Of a DNA stretch of 64,000 nt, positions 1 through 9,307 are shown in pieces. Under the pieces are notes generated by a model that saw only the letters and a program-made list of their open reading frames with translations, was not told the DNA's origin and did no database searches. Position numbers and translations under genes: made by a program. Location of the stretch: positions 1 to 64,000 of the forward strand of contig JANXUR010000048.1 in NCBI GenBank assembly GCA_025356095.1, in the 5' to 3' direction. This DNA comes from Acidobacteriaceae bacterium (lineage in GTDB: Bacteria > Acidobacteriota > Terriglobia > Terriglobales > Acidobacteriaceae). The first letter of the stretch is position 1; each line of letters opens with the position of its first letter.

Positions 1-66
1 CCGACTGCCTCCGCCGCCATTATCTCGTTCCAAGACATCCTGAAAGGTCCAATCAAAACGCACTAA
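1..66 (+). CDS. possible 3' end of a gene cut by the window edge
   Basis: Frame 1 is open from the first base to a TAA at 64-66 (22 codons). Its third codon positions are GC-rich, about 70 percent, like the real genes here, while frame 2 stops earlier. The peptide ends in QDILKGPIKTH and matches no family I recognise. It may be chance, because the fragment is very short. Confidence 0.3.
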   Translation, partial: PTASAAIISFQDILKGPIKTH

Positions 67-199
67 TGCACTGCCAAAAAACACTTTACTGCCTCATAGC
101 GTCCAACTCGGAGCGCTAGAAGTTAGCAACTCATGCGGGTGCGTTTGTGGGTGCATCCCGTCGCGAAGTGTGGGGTACCTTGCCCGAAGGTGGATTTCC

Positions 200-304
200 A
201 TGAAATTGACCGATACTCAGATTGAGCGCATCAAGCTGAGCCTCCCGGGTCTGGCAATGTCGCTCCCGTTATTCACGCCGCCCGATTTCTCGCAGGATGA
301 CTAA
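200..304 (+). CDS. candidate small ORF, 34 residues
   Basis: An ATG at 200 opens a 34-codon frame ending with TAA at 302-304. A purine-rich AAGGTGGA lies at 187-194, at plausible ribosome-binding distance. The peptide begins MKLTDTQIERIKLSLPGL, an amphipathic start, and ends with the acidic PPDFSQDD. It has no signal peptide and matches no family I know. It stands alone in the gap before the kinase. Codon choice is unremarkable and the call is tentative. Confidence 0.3.
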   Translation: MKLTDTQIERIKLSLPGLAMSLPLFTPPDFSQDD

Positions 305-695
305 CCCCAAGGGGTCTTTGAGAGCTATGTTTGCCCATGTCACCACTTTGACACACCAGTGACTGATTTCTGCTTCGTGGCCCACCCTGCCCCACAAAGG
401 CGCCGCGTGGAACGGCGGTTGCTCGCGAATCGCCGAACATCAGCGAAAAGTCTGGCGGTTTCTGAAGGTCAATATGCCATAACACCGCACGACTCCGCCA
501 GAGGTTCACTGGTAATACCGAGCGCTCCGGTGATTCTTTTTTTCGCAGACGACTTCGGCGTTATACTGAGGCACGCGTTAGAGTTGCCTTAGCCGCAGGC
601 CGCTTGCTTGGGCGCGCCTCGCTTTTGTCTTACCCGCGGCTTTGTCAGGGATCTTCGCCTCGTCCTTGGCTCACGCAATCTGAGGCGAATCGCCT
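305..695. other. intergenic region upstream of the kinase
   Basis: About 390 bases without a convincing gene. Short open frames exist on both strands but lack a ribosome-binding site or recognisable sequence. A TATACT resembling a -10 box lies at 562-567, without a good -35 partner. A purine-rich TGAGGCG precedes the kinase ATG. Confidence 0.4.
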
Positions 696-3653
696 ATGCC
701 CGACGAAAAACCTCATCGCCCGGAGGGTGACGCCCCTGCCGGTGGCGGTGCTGCAACACGCAGCGCTTCGGACGCAGACTCTGCTTCGAGCGCGTCGGCC
801 GATTCCATGCCCACACTGATGGACTGGACGCAGGCTTCCGGGCCTACCTCTTTTTCCCAATTCCAAGGCGGCGCGACCTTGCGTTCCGGCGTCCTGCTTG
901 CCCAGCGCTACGAAATTCTAAAAATGCTTGGCGAAGGCGGCATGGGTGCCGTCTACCAAGCCCGCGATACCGAACTCGATCGCATCGTAGCCCTTAAGGT
1001 GATTCGGCCCGAGTACGCACGCGATGAACAGATCATCCGCCGCTTCAAGCAAGAACTGGTTCTCGCCCGCCAGGTTACCCACAAGAATGTCATCCGCATT
1101 TTCGACCTCGGCGAATCCGAGGGCATGAAGTTCATCACCATGGAATATGTGGAGGGTGCGGACCTTCGCGACTTGATTCGCAGTCAAGGCAAAATCGCCC
1201 CTGCGGCAGCAGTGGAGATCATGCAGCAGATTTGTCGGGCACTCGACGCCGCCCACAGCGAAGGTGTGATTCATCGCGACCTCAAGCCGCAGAACATCAT
1301 GCAAGACAAGCAAGGCCGCGTTCTAGTGATGGATTTCGGCCTTGCGCATTCGGTCGAGTCCGTGGGCATGACCCAAACCGGCGCTCTGCTCGGCACCATG
1401 GAATACATGTCGCCCGAGCAAGCCTTAGGCCACGCACTCGACGCCCGGTCGGACCTGTTCACGCTGGGCCTCATCTTCTTTGAACTGCTGACCGGAACCT
1501 TGCCTTTCCGCGCGGAAACCTCGCTGGCGAGCCTGCTCAAGCGGACACAAGAGCGCGCCGTACCCATCTCTGCTCTGAACCGAGATGTGCCGCAGGCGCT
1601 CAGCAACGTGGTGGCCAAGTGCTTGGAGCGCGACCCCAAGCAGCGTTACCAGCACGTTCGCGAAGTGTTGGCCGACCTCGACGCCTGGCAGCAGGATGGC
1701 AAAGTCTCAATCACGACGTCGCACTTGTGGGCTGCCCGCGCCAAAGACCTTGCGAGCAAGAAGTTTGCTGCAGCAGCAGCCGTGGCTGTGGTCGCCGTGG
1801 TGGCCGTTACGGGCACTTGGTGGCTTACTCGTCAACAGCAGCCGGTTGCCGAGCATGCCCCCATCTCCGTGTTGGTTTCTGACTTCCAGAACGAAACCGG
1901 CGATTCAATATTTAACGAGACGCTGGAGCCTGCTTTTAGCACCGCACTGGAAGGTGCGTCTTTCATCAGCTCGTTCAGCCGGGGACAAGCTCACCGTATT
2001 GCAGCCCAACTCAAGCCCGGTGCCACCCAAATTGACGAAGCACTCGGTCGCCTCGTCGCCGCGCGCGAGAGCGTCAACGTCGTTGTGGCGGGCTCACTGG
2101 TAGCAGATAGCGGCGGCTACTGGCTTTCCGCCCGTGCCGTGGACGCCCCCACCGGAAAGAGCATCGCCAGCGAAAGCATCCGCGTCAAAACCAAAGATGA
2201 CGTGCTGCTTTCAGTAGGCAAGCTTGCGGCTAAGATTCGTCAGAAGCTTGGTGACGCCACACCCGAATCTGCGCAGCTTTCGCAAATGGAAACCTTCGGC
2301 TCCGGTTCGCTGGAGGCTGCCCACGAATACGCCGTCGCGCAGGATCTAGGCTCTGCTGGCAAGTGGGAAGAGTCTGTGACGCATTACCAACGCGCCGTGG
2401 ACCTCGACCCCAACCTGGGCCGCGCCTACGCGGGTCTCGCCGCGGTCTACGCCAACATGGGCCGCCGTACCGACTCGGAAAAGTATTACCAGATGGCGAT
2501 GTCGCGCATTGACCGCATGAGCGATCGCGAAAAGTATCGCACCCGGGGCGGTTATTTTCTAATGGTGCGCGAACCCAAAGAAGCCATCCACGAATACGAA
2601 ACGCTGGTTAAACAGTTTCCAGCGGACCTTGCTGGCTACAGCAATCTGGCTTTGGCGTATTTCTATCTGCGCGATATGTCGAAGGCACTGCAAGTCGGCC
2701 AGCGCGCAGTGGATGCTTTCCCCAAATTCCTTTTGCAACGCAACAACCTCGCTCTCTATGCCATTTATGCAGGCAACTTCGCAGAGGGTGAAAAGCAGGC
2801 GCGGCTGGTGCTCGGTCAAAATCCGAACTACGTGAACGCTTATTCCGCATTGGCAATGGCGCTCACCGGGCAGGACAAGCTGGCCGAAGCCTCGCAAACC
2901 TACCAGAAGCTGCAAGCGCTGAGTCAGCGCGGCACTTCCATGGCCGCCATCGGCTTGGCCGACCTTGACCTCTATCAGGGCAAGCTGGCAGAAGCCCTGC
3001 CCGTTCTCGATGCTGGTACCAAGGCCGATAGCGATAATAAGGATGATGGTGCGGCTGCGGCCAAGCAAATCGCATTAGCACAGTTGCAACTGGCTGCCGG
3101 AAAGAATGCACCCGCAGTGGCTGCAGCCGACAAGGCAGTCGCACTCGACAAGAGTGAATCCACGTTACACGCCGCTGGGGTCGTCTACGTGAACGCGGGG
3201 CGGGTTAGCAAAGCCCAGGCGCTGGTTTCGCAGCTTTTGGCTCATGTTGAACCCGAGCCACGGCTCTATGGCACACTTTTGAAGGCTGAAATCTCCCTGA
3301 AGCAGGGCAACGCCAAAGATGCCGTTACCACGCTGAAGCAAGCGCAGGATATTTCTGATAGTTGGATTGGCCGCTACGATCTGGGCCGCGCCTATCTGGA
3401 ACTCGGAGCTTTCCCGGAAGCAGATGCAGCACTGGAAGAATGTCTGAAACGTCGCGGCGAAGCGGTCGCGCTGTACCTCGACGACGTGCCCACCTTCCGG
3501 TCGTTGCCTCCGGTGTACTACTATCTGGCGCGCGCGCAAGAAGGCTTAAAGAGCCCTGCCGCAGCCGAGTCATTCCGCACATTCCTCAAGCTCCAGCCCA
3601 AGGGCAGCGGTCCGCTCTCCGCCGACGCCGAGAAGCGCTCCGCAGGCAAATAG
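696..3653 (+). CDS. membrane Ser/Thr protein kinase with C-terminal TPR region
   Basis: The 985-residue protein should phosphorylate Ser/Thr of partner proteins and sense something beyond the membrane. After a low-complexity N-terminus comes a Hanks-type kinase domain at about 70-335: glycine loop GEGGMG near 79, VALKV lysine, HRDLKPQN near 193, DFGLA and MSPEQ. A hydrophobic segment near 357-378 is the single membrane span. Residues about 390-540 resemble a TolB/FlgO-like domain (ISVLVSDFQNETGD). The rest is a run of TPR-like helical pairs. By topology this half is extracytoplasmic. The ATG at 696 has an upstream TGAGGCG. No partner phosphatase or substrate is adjacent. The architecture is common in Acidobacteriota; substrate unknown. 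Confidence 0.9.
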   Translation: MPDEKPHRPEGDAPAGGGAATRSASDADSASSASADSMPTLMDWTQASGPTSFSQFQGGATLRSGVLLAQRYEILKMLGEGGMGAVYQARDTELDRIVALKVIRPEYARDEQIIRRFKQELVLARQVTHKNVIRIFDLGESEGMKFITMEYVEGADLRDLIRSQGKIAPAAAVEIMQQICRALDAAHSEGVIHRDLKPQNIMQDKQGRVLVMDFGLAHSVESVGMTQTGALLGTMEYMSPEQALGHALDARSDLFTLGLIFFELLTGTLPFRAETSLASLLKRTQERAVPISALNRDVPQALSNVVAKCLERDPKQRYQHVREVLADLDAWQQDGKVSITTSHLWAARAKDLASKKFAAAAAVAVVAVVAVTGTWWLTRQQQPVAEHAPISVLVSDFQNETGDSIFNETLEPAFSTALEGASFISSFSRGQAHRIAAQLKPGATQIDEALGRLVAARESVNVVVAGSLVADSGGYWLSARAVDAPTGKSIASESIRVKTKDDVLLSVGKLAAKIRQKLGDATPESAQLSQMETFGSGSLEAAHEYAVAQDLGSAGKWEESVTHYQRAVDLDPNLGRAYAGLAAVYANMGRRTDSEKYYQMAMSRIDRMSDREKYRTRGGYFLMVREPKEAIHEYETLVKQFPADLAGYSNLALAYFYLRDMSKALQVGQRAVDAFPKFLLQRNNLALYAIYAGNFAEGEKQARLVLGQNPNYVNAYSALAMALTGQDKLAEASQTYQKLQALSQRGTSMAAIGLADLDLYQGKLAEALPVLDAGTKADSDNKDDGAAAAKQIALAQLQLAAGKNAPAVAAADKAVALDKSESTLHAAGVVYVNAGRVSKAQALVSQLLAHVEPEPRLYGTLLKAEISLKQGNAKDAVTTLKQAQDISDSWIGRYDLGRAYLELGAFPEADAALEECLKRRGEAVALYLDDVPTFRSLPPVYYYLARAQEGLKSPAAAESFRTFLKLQPKGSGPLSADAEKRSAGK

Positions 3654-3677
3654 AAAAGCAGCAAGGCAGACCCTCAG

Positions 3678-3709
3678 CGCCTTACTCGCAACGCGCCTTA
3701 CTCGCAACG
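3678..3709. repeat. 16-bp tandem duplication
   Basis: CGCCTTACTCGCAACG occurs twice in direct contact (3678-3693 and 3694-3709) between the converging kinase gene and the giant secreted-protein gene. The copies are identical, so the duplication is probably recent. Confidence 0.85.
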
Positions 3710-3805
3710 CTCAGGACGCGCAACGTAGAACGGCGCCTCCTTTGCGGAGACGCTGTTCGGTTCACCCATAAGGTCAATGCTCAACAACTTAACCGCAGGT
3801 TGCGC

Positions 3806-6800
3806 CTACTGCGTCACGTTCAGCGTGATGGCTGAGGTGTGCTTCAGGTTGTTCTTGGCGTCGGTCGCCGATACGGTGATGGTGTAGGTTCCGGCGGGTG
3901 TTTTGGGTGCCAATGTGCTGGAACTGCTTCCGCAGCTTGCCAATCCCATCACCCCAATCGTAAGTAGCACCAGCGCCATTACCATCCACATCCGCCTGCG
4001 GCCCCGCCATCCCAACAGCACCAGCCCCGGCAACACCAGCGCCAGCCATGACTGCCGATGGAACTGAATCGGCTCGGCATTGCCCTGCGCTGTAATCGTC
4101 ACACCGGTAAAGATCGTCACCGTCGCCGTGGCATCCGACGACCCATCCGAGGTCAACGATGCCGGGCTAAACGTGCAGGCGCTTGCTGCTGGAAGTCCCG
4201 CGCAGCCAAATGCCACCGTACCCGTATAGCCGCCTTGCGGGGTGACTGTGATCGTTCCCACCACAGAATTCGCACCCGCCACCGACAAACTCGCCGGTAG
4301 CGCAAGCGCAAAGTCAGGCTGTGGCTTTACCTCGATCGTGGTCGAGTTGCTGCTCTGCTGCGTCGGATTGCTCTGGTCTTGTACCGTAAGCGTAAAGCTT
4401 GACGTGCCCGCAGCCGAGGCCGTGCCACTGATGGTTCCTGCAACCGCATCCAGCGTTAAGCCAGCGGGCAGTGCTCCCGCCGTCACCGACCAAGTGTGTG
4501 AGCCGATTCCTCCGGTAGCGGCTAGTGTCGCGGTATAAGCTTTGCCCGCAACCGCGGCAGGCAGTGTCGCTGGCGAGGTAACAGCCAGCTTCGTACCTAC
4601 GCGCGTGGTAAGGGTCTCGGTCAGAGTCTGCGGCGGAACCGCAGAGTCATTCACCGTGACCAGCGTAATGGTGCCGAGCGGATTCGCCGTGACAGGCGAA
4701 CCGCTTATTTGCCCAGACGGAGCCAAAGCCAACCCGGAGGGCAGCGAGGATCCGGCAGCCACCGTCCAAATGAGCGGCGGTGTCCCGCCGGTTGCGCTCA
4801 GCGTCGCCGCAAAGGGCTGGCCGACTACTCCGTCCGGAATGCTCGTCGCCGTCATCCTCATCAGTGGAGCACCGACAAGCAGCGTGACCGGAGTGCTCAC
4901 CATCTGTGGCGGAGTGCTTTGGTCTGTGGCTGTCACCGTAAAGCTCGCCGTGTTTGCCGTCACAGGCGTACCGCTGATCGTCCCAGTGATGGCGTTGAGC
5001 GTCAACCCACCCGGCAATGCACCTGCCGTCACCGACCACGTACTCAAGCCGATGCCGCCAACGACTGTGGTGGTAGCGCTATAAGCTGTGCCGGCGACAG
5101 CAGCGGGCAACGCCGGCGACGAAGTGACTGCCAGCTTGGCCCCTACCCGCACCACAACCGCTGATGTCACACTCTGCGCCGGTATTGCAGAGTCGGTTGC
5201 CGTGATGCTGGTGGTGGTACCAGTCGCGTTCACCACCGTCGGTGTGCCGGTAAGTTGACCGGCGGGAGTCAGGCTCAACCCTGCCGGAAGCGATGAACCC
5301 GGTGCCACGCTCCAGGTAAGCGGCGGCGTGCCCCCCGTGGCGGTCAGCGTGGTGGCATAGGCTTGGTCTGCCACTCCATCAGGAATGCCCGACGTGTTTA
5401 CGCTCATCAATTGCGCAGCCACGTTCAACGACGCGGTCGTACTCGCGGTCTGCGGCGGATTGCTTTGGTCCTGCGCCACTAAAGTGAAATTCGCTGCCCC
5501 CGCCACAGTGGGCACACCAGAAAGTGTTCCCGCCGTTGCATCCAGCACCAGATTCGCCGGAAGGCTACCCTGTGTGACTGACCACAGATAGGGGCCAAGA
5601 CCGCCGCTTGCAGTAAGCGAAGCCGTGTACTGCTGCCCCGCCACTGCCGCCGGTAACGTAATTGCAGCCTGTCCCGCCGATAGCACGGTCAGCGCATGCA
5701 GCGTCAGGCCTACTGTTACCACTTGCGGCGGATTGCTGGAATCCGAAACTTGAAAGCGCGGACTATACACCGTGCCCGGCAGGTTGGAAGCATCCGCCGT
5801 GCCACTCAGGCTGCCGTCTGCTGCCAGTGTAAGACCAGAAGGCAGTGCGCCCGACGTCAGCGCATAGGTAAGCGCACCCGTGCCTCCTGCCACCGGCAGC
5901 TTCGCCGAGTACGCCGACCCGATAATCGCATCCGGCAGCGTACCTGCGGTGAGCGCCACCACTGGCGCAATGTGCACCGTCAGCGTCTGCGTGGAAACAT
6001 TGGGCGTACCAGGAAAGGAGTCACTGACCCGCAACGCGAACGTATAGTCCCCCGCCACCGTCGGCGCACCGCTGATGACGCCCGTCGCCGCATCCAGCGC
6101 TAATCCCGGCGGCAGACTGCCGGAATATAGGCTCCAAGTCAGGGGAGCTTTGCCGCCCAATGCCGTCACATTTTGCGAATAGGGCGCGTTCGATACTCCA
6201 TCGGGCACACTTAACGTGATGAGCGTCAAAGTGATATTGTTCGCGCCAGCCACCGGCGACGCCGCATGAGCAACCACTACCGGCTGCAGGGTTTGCAGCA
6301 ACAGTTGCATCCCTGCCACGGTCGTGTTGCCGCGCAAAATTACCTGCCCTGTCTCTCCCGGTGCCAACCATAGCGTCGCGTTCGACGTATTGGGGTCGAA
6401 GATGTCTGGGTCAGAAAGCGACACTACCGGCGTCAGTACCGGATTGATAATGTTCGCAAAGACGTTGTAGTCGGCCTTTTGCGCCAGTTGGCATCCGGTG
6501 AGTGTGTCCGCTGCGTTAGTCAGATACTGCTTGGCCAACACCAGTTGCAGCGTGATATTCGTCGGGTTGGTGCCAAACAACTTCACCGCGTACGTCGCCG
6601 ACGTGTTTCCCGTATTCGTCACCGGAAACACTGCATCGGCCAAAGTGGTGTTCTGGATCGCCGGATTTTGAATCGCAGGATTTTGAATCGCCGGGTTTTG
6701 AATGGCCGGGTTCTGAATCGCAGGATTCAGCGCCGTGTTGTAGTTCTGATTCTGAATCGCCGGGTTCTGAATCGCGGGATTCTGAATCGCCGGGTTCTGG

Positions 6801-9307
6801 ATCGCAGGATTGGTGAACGGACTGGTGATCGCTGGCGGTTCCAGCACCGGGCTGTACACCTCGGCACTCAGAATCGAAGGATTCTGCACCGAACCAAAAC
6901 TATCAGGATCTGAAATCGCCGGGGTCGTCGGATCGGCATTCAGGGTCAGGTTCCCATTCAGTGTGCTGCCCACCGTCTGGTCGGCCGCAGTTACCGTCAC
7001 ACTTGCCGTCGGATTCGCCGACTGAACAAACACCGACCGCGCGATGCTTGAAAGCGCTGGCACACTCACCGCTAGCGACAGCACCAGCGAACCTTGCTGC
7101 GAAAAAGAAGCAGAACCAGCCGGATCAATACCCCCTCCCGTCAGCGCTGGCTGATTGGCAATGGTGAGCGTAAACGTGCGATCAATCGTCGTGTTGTTGT
7201 GCAAATACACCGGAAATGCCCGTTCGATCAGCCCACTATTGTCCGGCACAAAGCCCAGCGTCTTCGCGTTGCCCGGCGAACTCAGCACCAATCCGGAATC
7301 AATACGCGAGGTAAACACGTCCTGATTGCGGCTGCCTGCATAGCGGTTATCGCAAGGCGTCACCGTCTGCGTGGGGTCGAATTTGCTCACATTGGTGGAC
7401 CCCGCCGGATTCGACGTGGAATACACCGGCGTGTACTTGGTCCAGTCACCATCGGGCGGTGCCACTACGTTGCGGTTGTCGGTCCATGTCGCAAAAAACG
7501 ACTGGGGATTCGCACCGCTGGTGTTGAAGTGCCACTGCCCGTTTTGGTAAACGAATGCAGACACCCCGGCAATGTCAATATAGTCGCCGATAAACGGCTT
7601 GGTGCCTTGCACAAACATCGGCAGCCCCGGAGGATTGGTCTCCAGTTGCTCCGCCTGCGTGGTGGAGTCATATGGATTGATGCCGTACTGGTAGCGCGAC
7701 ACCCGGAACGGCGAGAACTTCGGCACCCCCAGAAGGCCGGTGGGTTGCGGCGTCGCTTGCGCACCCTGAACATCAATCGTGTGGCGGCGCGTGGTCACCG
7801 TCGCGTCATCTACATAACTATTAAAGACCAGCGGGCTCGCGGGGTCAGAACCCAGTTCCCCCACCAACTCGCGCCCTTCACTGTACCGGTTCGAGTCAGG
7901 CTCGGGACTAAACAAGCCCAGTGTGTGATCCTCGCGCAGATCGTAATACACCAGCGTCAGTTTGCCCGCATTAAAGCTCAGCGCAGGCATTACTTGGTGG
8001 CCGCGGCCTGAAAGATTCGTAAACGGATTGCCTTGGTCGTCGTACACCAGTTCGTTGTCAATCGGTCGGGGCGCGCTCGGCCAGCTCACACCATCAGCAG
8101 AAACTGCCACGTTAATCCGGCCATCGCCACTGGTATGTCGCCGCGAGATCGCCAGATACACTCGCCCGGTATCGTCCACCGCTAGCGCAGGATACGAGTT
8201 GGTGCGGAATGTGGTCTCTGAGTCGCCCTCATCAAATGGGCAGAAAGGCTGGCTCTTATCCGTGTTGCAGATAGTCGGAAACTGAATCGCACGCACCGGC
8301 GTGCTCCAGGTCTGGCCGCCGTCAGTGGATTTGCTCACCATCACGCCGTCGCCCTGCGTAGCGTCAGAAAAGCGTCGCCACGCAGCGTACACCGTAGCTT
8401 GCGCGCCGCCTGCTGTGCTGGGGTCAATCGCCAGCACCACAGACTGGTTCGGTGCGGCGGTTTGCACGATGCTGGCGGGCGCACTCCAGGTAGCACCGCA
8501 ATCATCCGAATGCACCACTTTTATCTGGCTGGTCGCCCCGGCGAAGTTGCTGTAAGCAACAATCACCCGCCCTGCGGGCAGGGTCTGCGTCCCCGCACTG
8601 CCATCGGGATTCTTGTAGTTCACCGTGCAGGTGGCACCCCCGCGCGGAATATCCACCACCATCGAAGGCTTGTCGAGAAAGTTTGCCGCCGTTCCCGTAT
8701 CCACCGCAACCGTTCGCACGTAGCGGATAGGGTCGGTGGGGCTAAGGCTGGTTAGCCCTCCAGCCGCTATGGCAGCGGCGTCGCCATTCTCTTTGTTGTT
8801 GTTGTCAATCAGCGTGGCAACAAACACCGAGCCCAAACCACCGGTTCCCCGGTTGAACGCAATGCCGCTGTAGTAGAACAGCCCGTTGGTTCCCGGACGT
8901 ACCCACGGGTCGGCCCCTGCCTGATACCCATGGATCGGCGAAGCCAATCCCTCCGGCGACGTGTCTTCCGGATATCCCGGCAGCAGTACGCTCTTCCAGC
9001 TCAACCCACCATCAAAAGACTTATAAAGCCCCAGCCACGCGTCGCCCTGCTCTGGAACCCCCAGCAAACCGGCCAGGTCGACGGTGCGATAGTCATTCGC
9101 ACCGGCCACCAGGTGCAGCGAATTGCGGGTGGAAACAGCGATCGAGGGTTCATTCTGCCGTTGGAGAAAGGGGTCGCCATTCGTCCAGTCGGTGCCAGAA
9201 ACCATGTTTATGTTCTTACTCGCCAGCGGCGTCTGCGCCTGCAGGGCGCCCGGCGAAAGGCCCGTTACCACCACCAACATCACACTTGCCAAGACATGCA
9301 ATTTCAC
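3806..9307 (-). CDS. giant secreted Asp-box / NPAIQ / He_PIG repeat protein
   Basis: The 1833-residue protein begins with a clear signal peptide ending ALQA before QTPLAS. The N-terminal third carries Asp-box motifs typical of sialidase-like propellers: SFDGGLSW near 97, DDCGATW near 267 and STDGGQTW near 327. Residues about 832-884 hold nine NPAIQ pentapeptides in blocks of four and five. From about 1020 to 1665 there are seven putative-Ig (He_PIG) modules with the recurring pattern LPAGLTLD...GTISGTP. A last Ig-like module is interrupted at 1754-1793 by two hydrophobic segments around RGRRR, the second ending in the lipobox-like LASC. This suggests an exported, surface-associated adhesin or binding protein rather than a proven glycosidase; no catalytic set was confirmed. 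The gene is monocistronic and converges on the kinase gene. Confidence 0.85.
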   Translation of the reverse strand: MKLHVLASVMLVVVTGLSPGALQAQTPLASKNINMVSGTDWTNGDPFLQRQNEPSIAVSTRNSLHLVAGANDYRTVDLAGLLGVPEQGDAWLGLYKSFDGGLSWKSVLLPGYPEDTSPEGLASPIHGYQAGADPWVRPGTNGLFYYSGIAFNRGTGGLGSVFVATLIDNNNKENGDAAAIAAGGLTSLSPTDPIRYVRTVAVDTGTAANFLDKPSMVVDIPRGGATCTVNYKNPDGSAGTQTLPAGRVIVAYSNFAGATSQIKVVHSDDCGATWSAPASIVQTAAPNQSVVLAIDPSTAGGAQATVYAAWRRFSDATQGDGVMVSKSTDGGQTWSTPVRAIQFPTICNTDKSQPFCPFDEGDSETTFRTNSYPALAVDDTGRVYLAISRRHTSGDGRINVAVSADGVSWPSAPRPIDNELVYDDQGNPFTNLSGRGHQVMPALSFNAGKLTLVYYDLREDHTLGLFSPEPDSNRYSEGRELVGELGSDPASPLVFNSYVDDATVTTRRHTIDVQGAQATPQPTGLLGVPKFSPFRVSRYQYGINPYDSTTQAEQLETNPPGLPMFVQGTKPFIGDYIDIAGVSAFVYQNGQWHFNTSGANPQSFFATWTDNRNVVAPPDGDWTKYTPVYSTSNPAGSTNVSKFDPTQTVTPCDNRYAGSRNQDVFTSRIDSGLVLSSPGNAKTLGFVPDNSGLIERAFPVYLHNNTTIDRTFTLTIANQPALTGGGIDPAGSASFSQQGSLVLSLAVSVPALSSIARSVFVQSANPTASVTVTAADQTVGSTLNGNLTLNADPTTPAISDPDSFGSVQNPSILSAEVYSPVLEPPAITSPFTNPAIQNPAIQNPAIQNPAIQNQNYNTALNPAIQNPAIQNPAIQNPAIQNPAIQNTTLADAVFPVTNTGNTSATYAVKLFGTNPTNITLQLVLAKQYLTNAADTLTGCQLAQKADYNVFANIINPVLTPVVSLSDPDIFDPNTSNATLWLAPGETGQVILRGNTTVAGMQLLLQTLQPVVVAHAASPVAGANNITLTLITLSVPDGVSNAPYSQNVTALGGKAPLTWSLYSGSLPPGLALDAATGVISGAPTVAGDYTFALRVSDSFPGTPNVSTQTLTVHIAPVVALTAGTLPDAIIGSAYSAKLPVAGGTGALTYALTSGALPSGLTLAADGSLSGTADASNLPGTVYSPRFQVSDSSNPPQVVTVGLTLHALTVLSAGQAAITLPAAVAGQQYTASLTASGGLGPYLWSVTQGSLPANLVLDATAGTLSGVPTVAGAANFTLVAQDQSNPPQTASTTASLNVAAQLMSVNTSGIPDGVADQAYATTLTATGGTPPLTWSVAPGSSLPAGLSLTPAGQLTGTPTVVNATGTTTSITATDSAIPAQSVTSAVVVRVGAKLAVTSSPALPAAVAGTAYSATTTVVGGIGLSTWSVTAGALPGGLTLNAITGTISGTPVTANTASFTVTATDQSTPPQMVSTPVTLLVGAPLMRMTATSIPDGVVGQPFAATLSATGGTPPLIWTVAAGSSLPSGLALAPSGQISGSPVTANPLGTITLVTVNDSAVPPQTLTETLTTRVGTKLAVTSPATLPAAVAGKAYTATLAATGGIGSHTWSVTAGALPAGLTLDAVAGTISGTASAAGTSSFTLTVQDQSNPTQQSSNSTTIEVKPQPDFALALPASLSVAGANSVVGTITVTPQGGYTGTVAFGCAGLPAASACTFSPASLTSDGSSDATATVTIFTGVTITAQGNAEPIQFHRQSWLALVLPGLVLLGWRGRRRMWMVMALVLLTIGVMGLASCGSSSSTLAPKTPAGTYTITVSATDAKNNLKHTSAITLNVTQ
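6655..6812 (-). repeat. 15-bp coding repeats (NPAIQ pentapeptide)
   Basis: A 15-base unit encoding Asn-Pro-Ala-Ile-Gln is repeated nine times inside the giant secreted protein: four copies, then the spacer NQNYNTAL, then five copies. Codons vary between copies at synonymous positions, so the peptide seems conserved rather than freshly amplified. It does not match the A(D/N)LXX pentapeptide-repeat consensus. Confidence 0.9.

Noticed and set aside
359-592. 77-codon ORF upstream of the kinase
   Set aside because: No ribosome-binding site, Arg-rich random-looking product, likely chance.
6655-6812. NPAIQ array as a CRISPR or as an A(D/N)LXX pentapeptide repeat
   Set aside because: Units are contiguous 15-base codon repeats without spacers, and the residue pattern does not fit the pentapeptide consensus.
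7094-8011. Plus-strand ORF of 305 codons inside the giant secreted-protein gene
   Set aside because: Arg/His-rich product typical of the opposite frame of a GC-rich gene; no homology or start signal.
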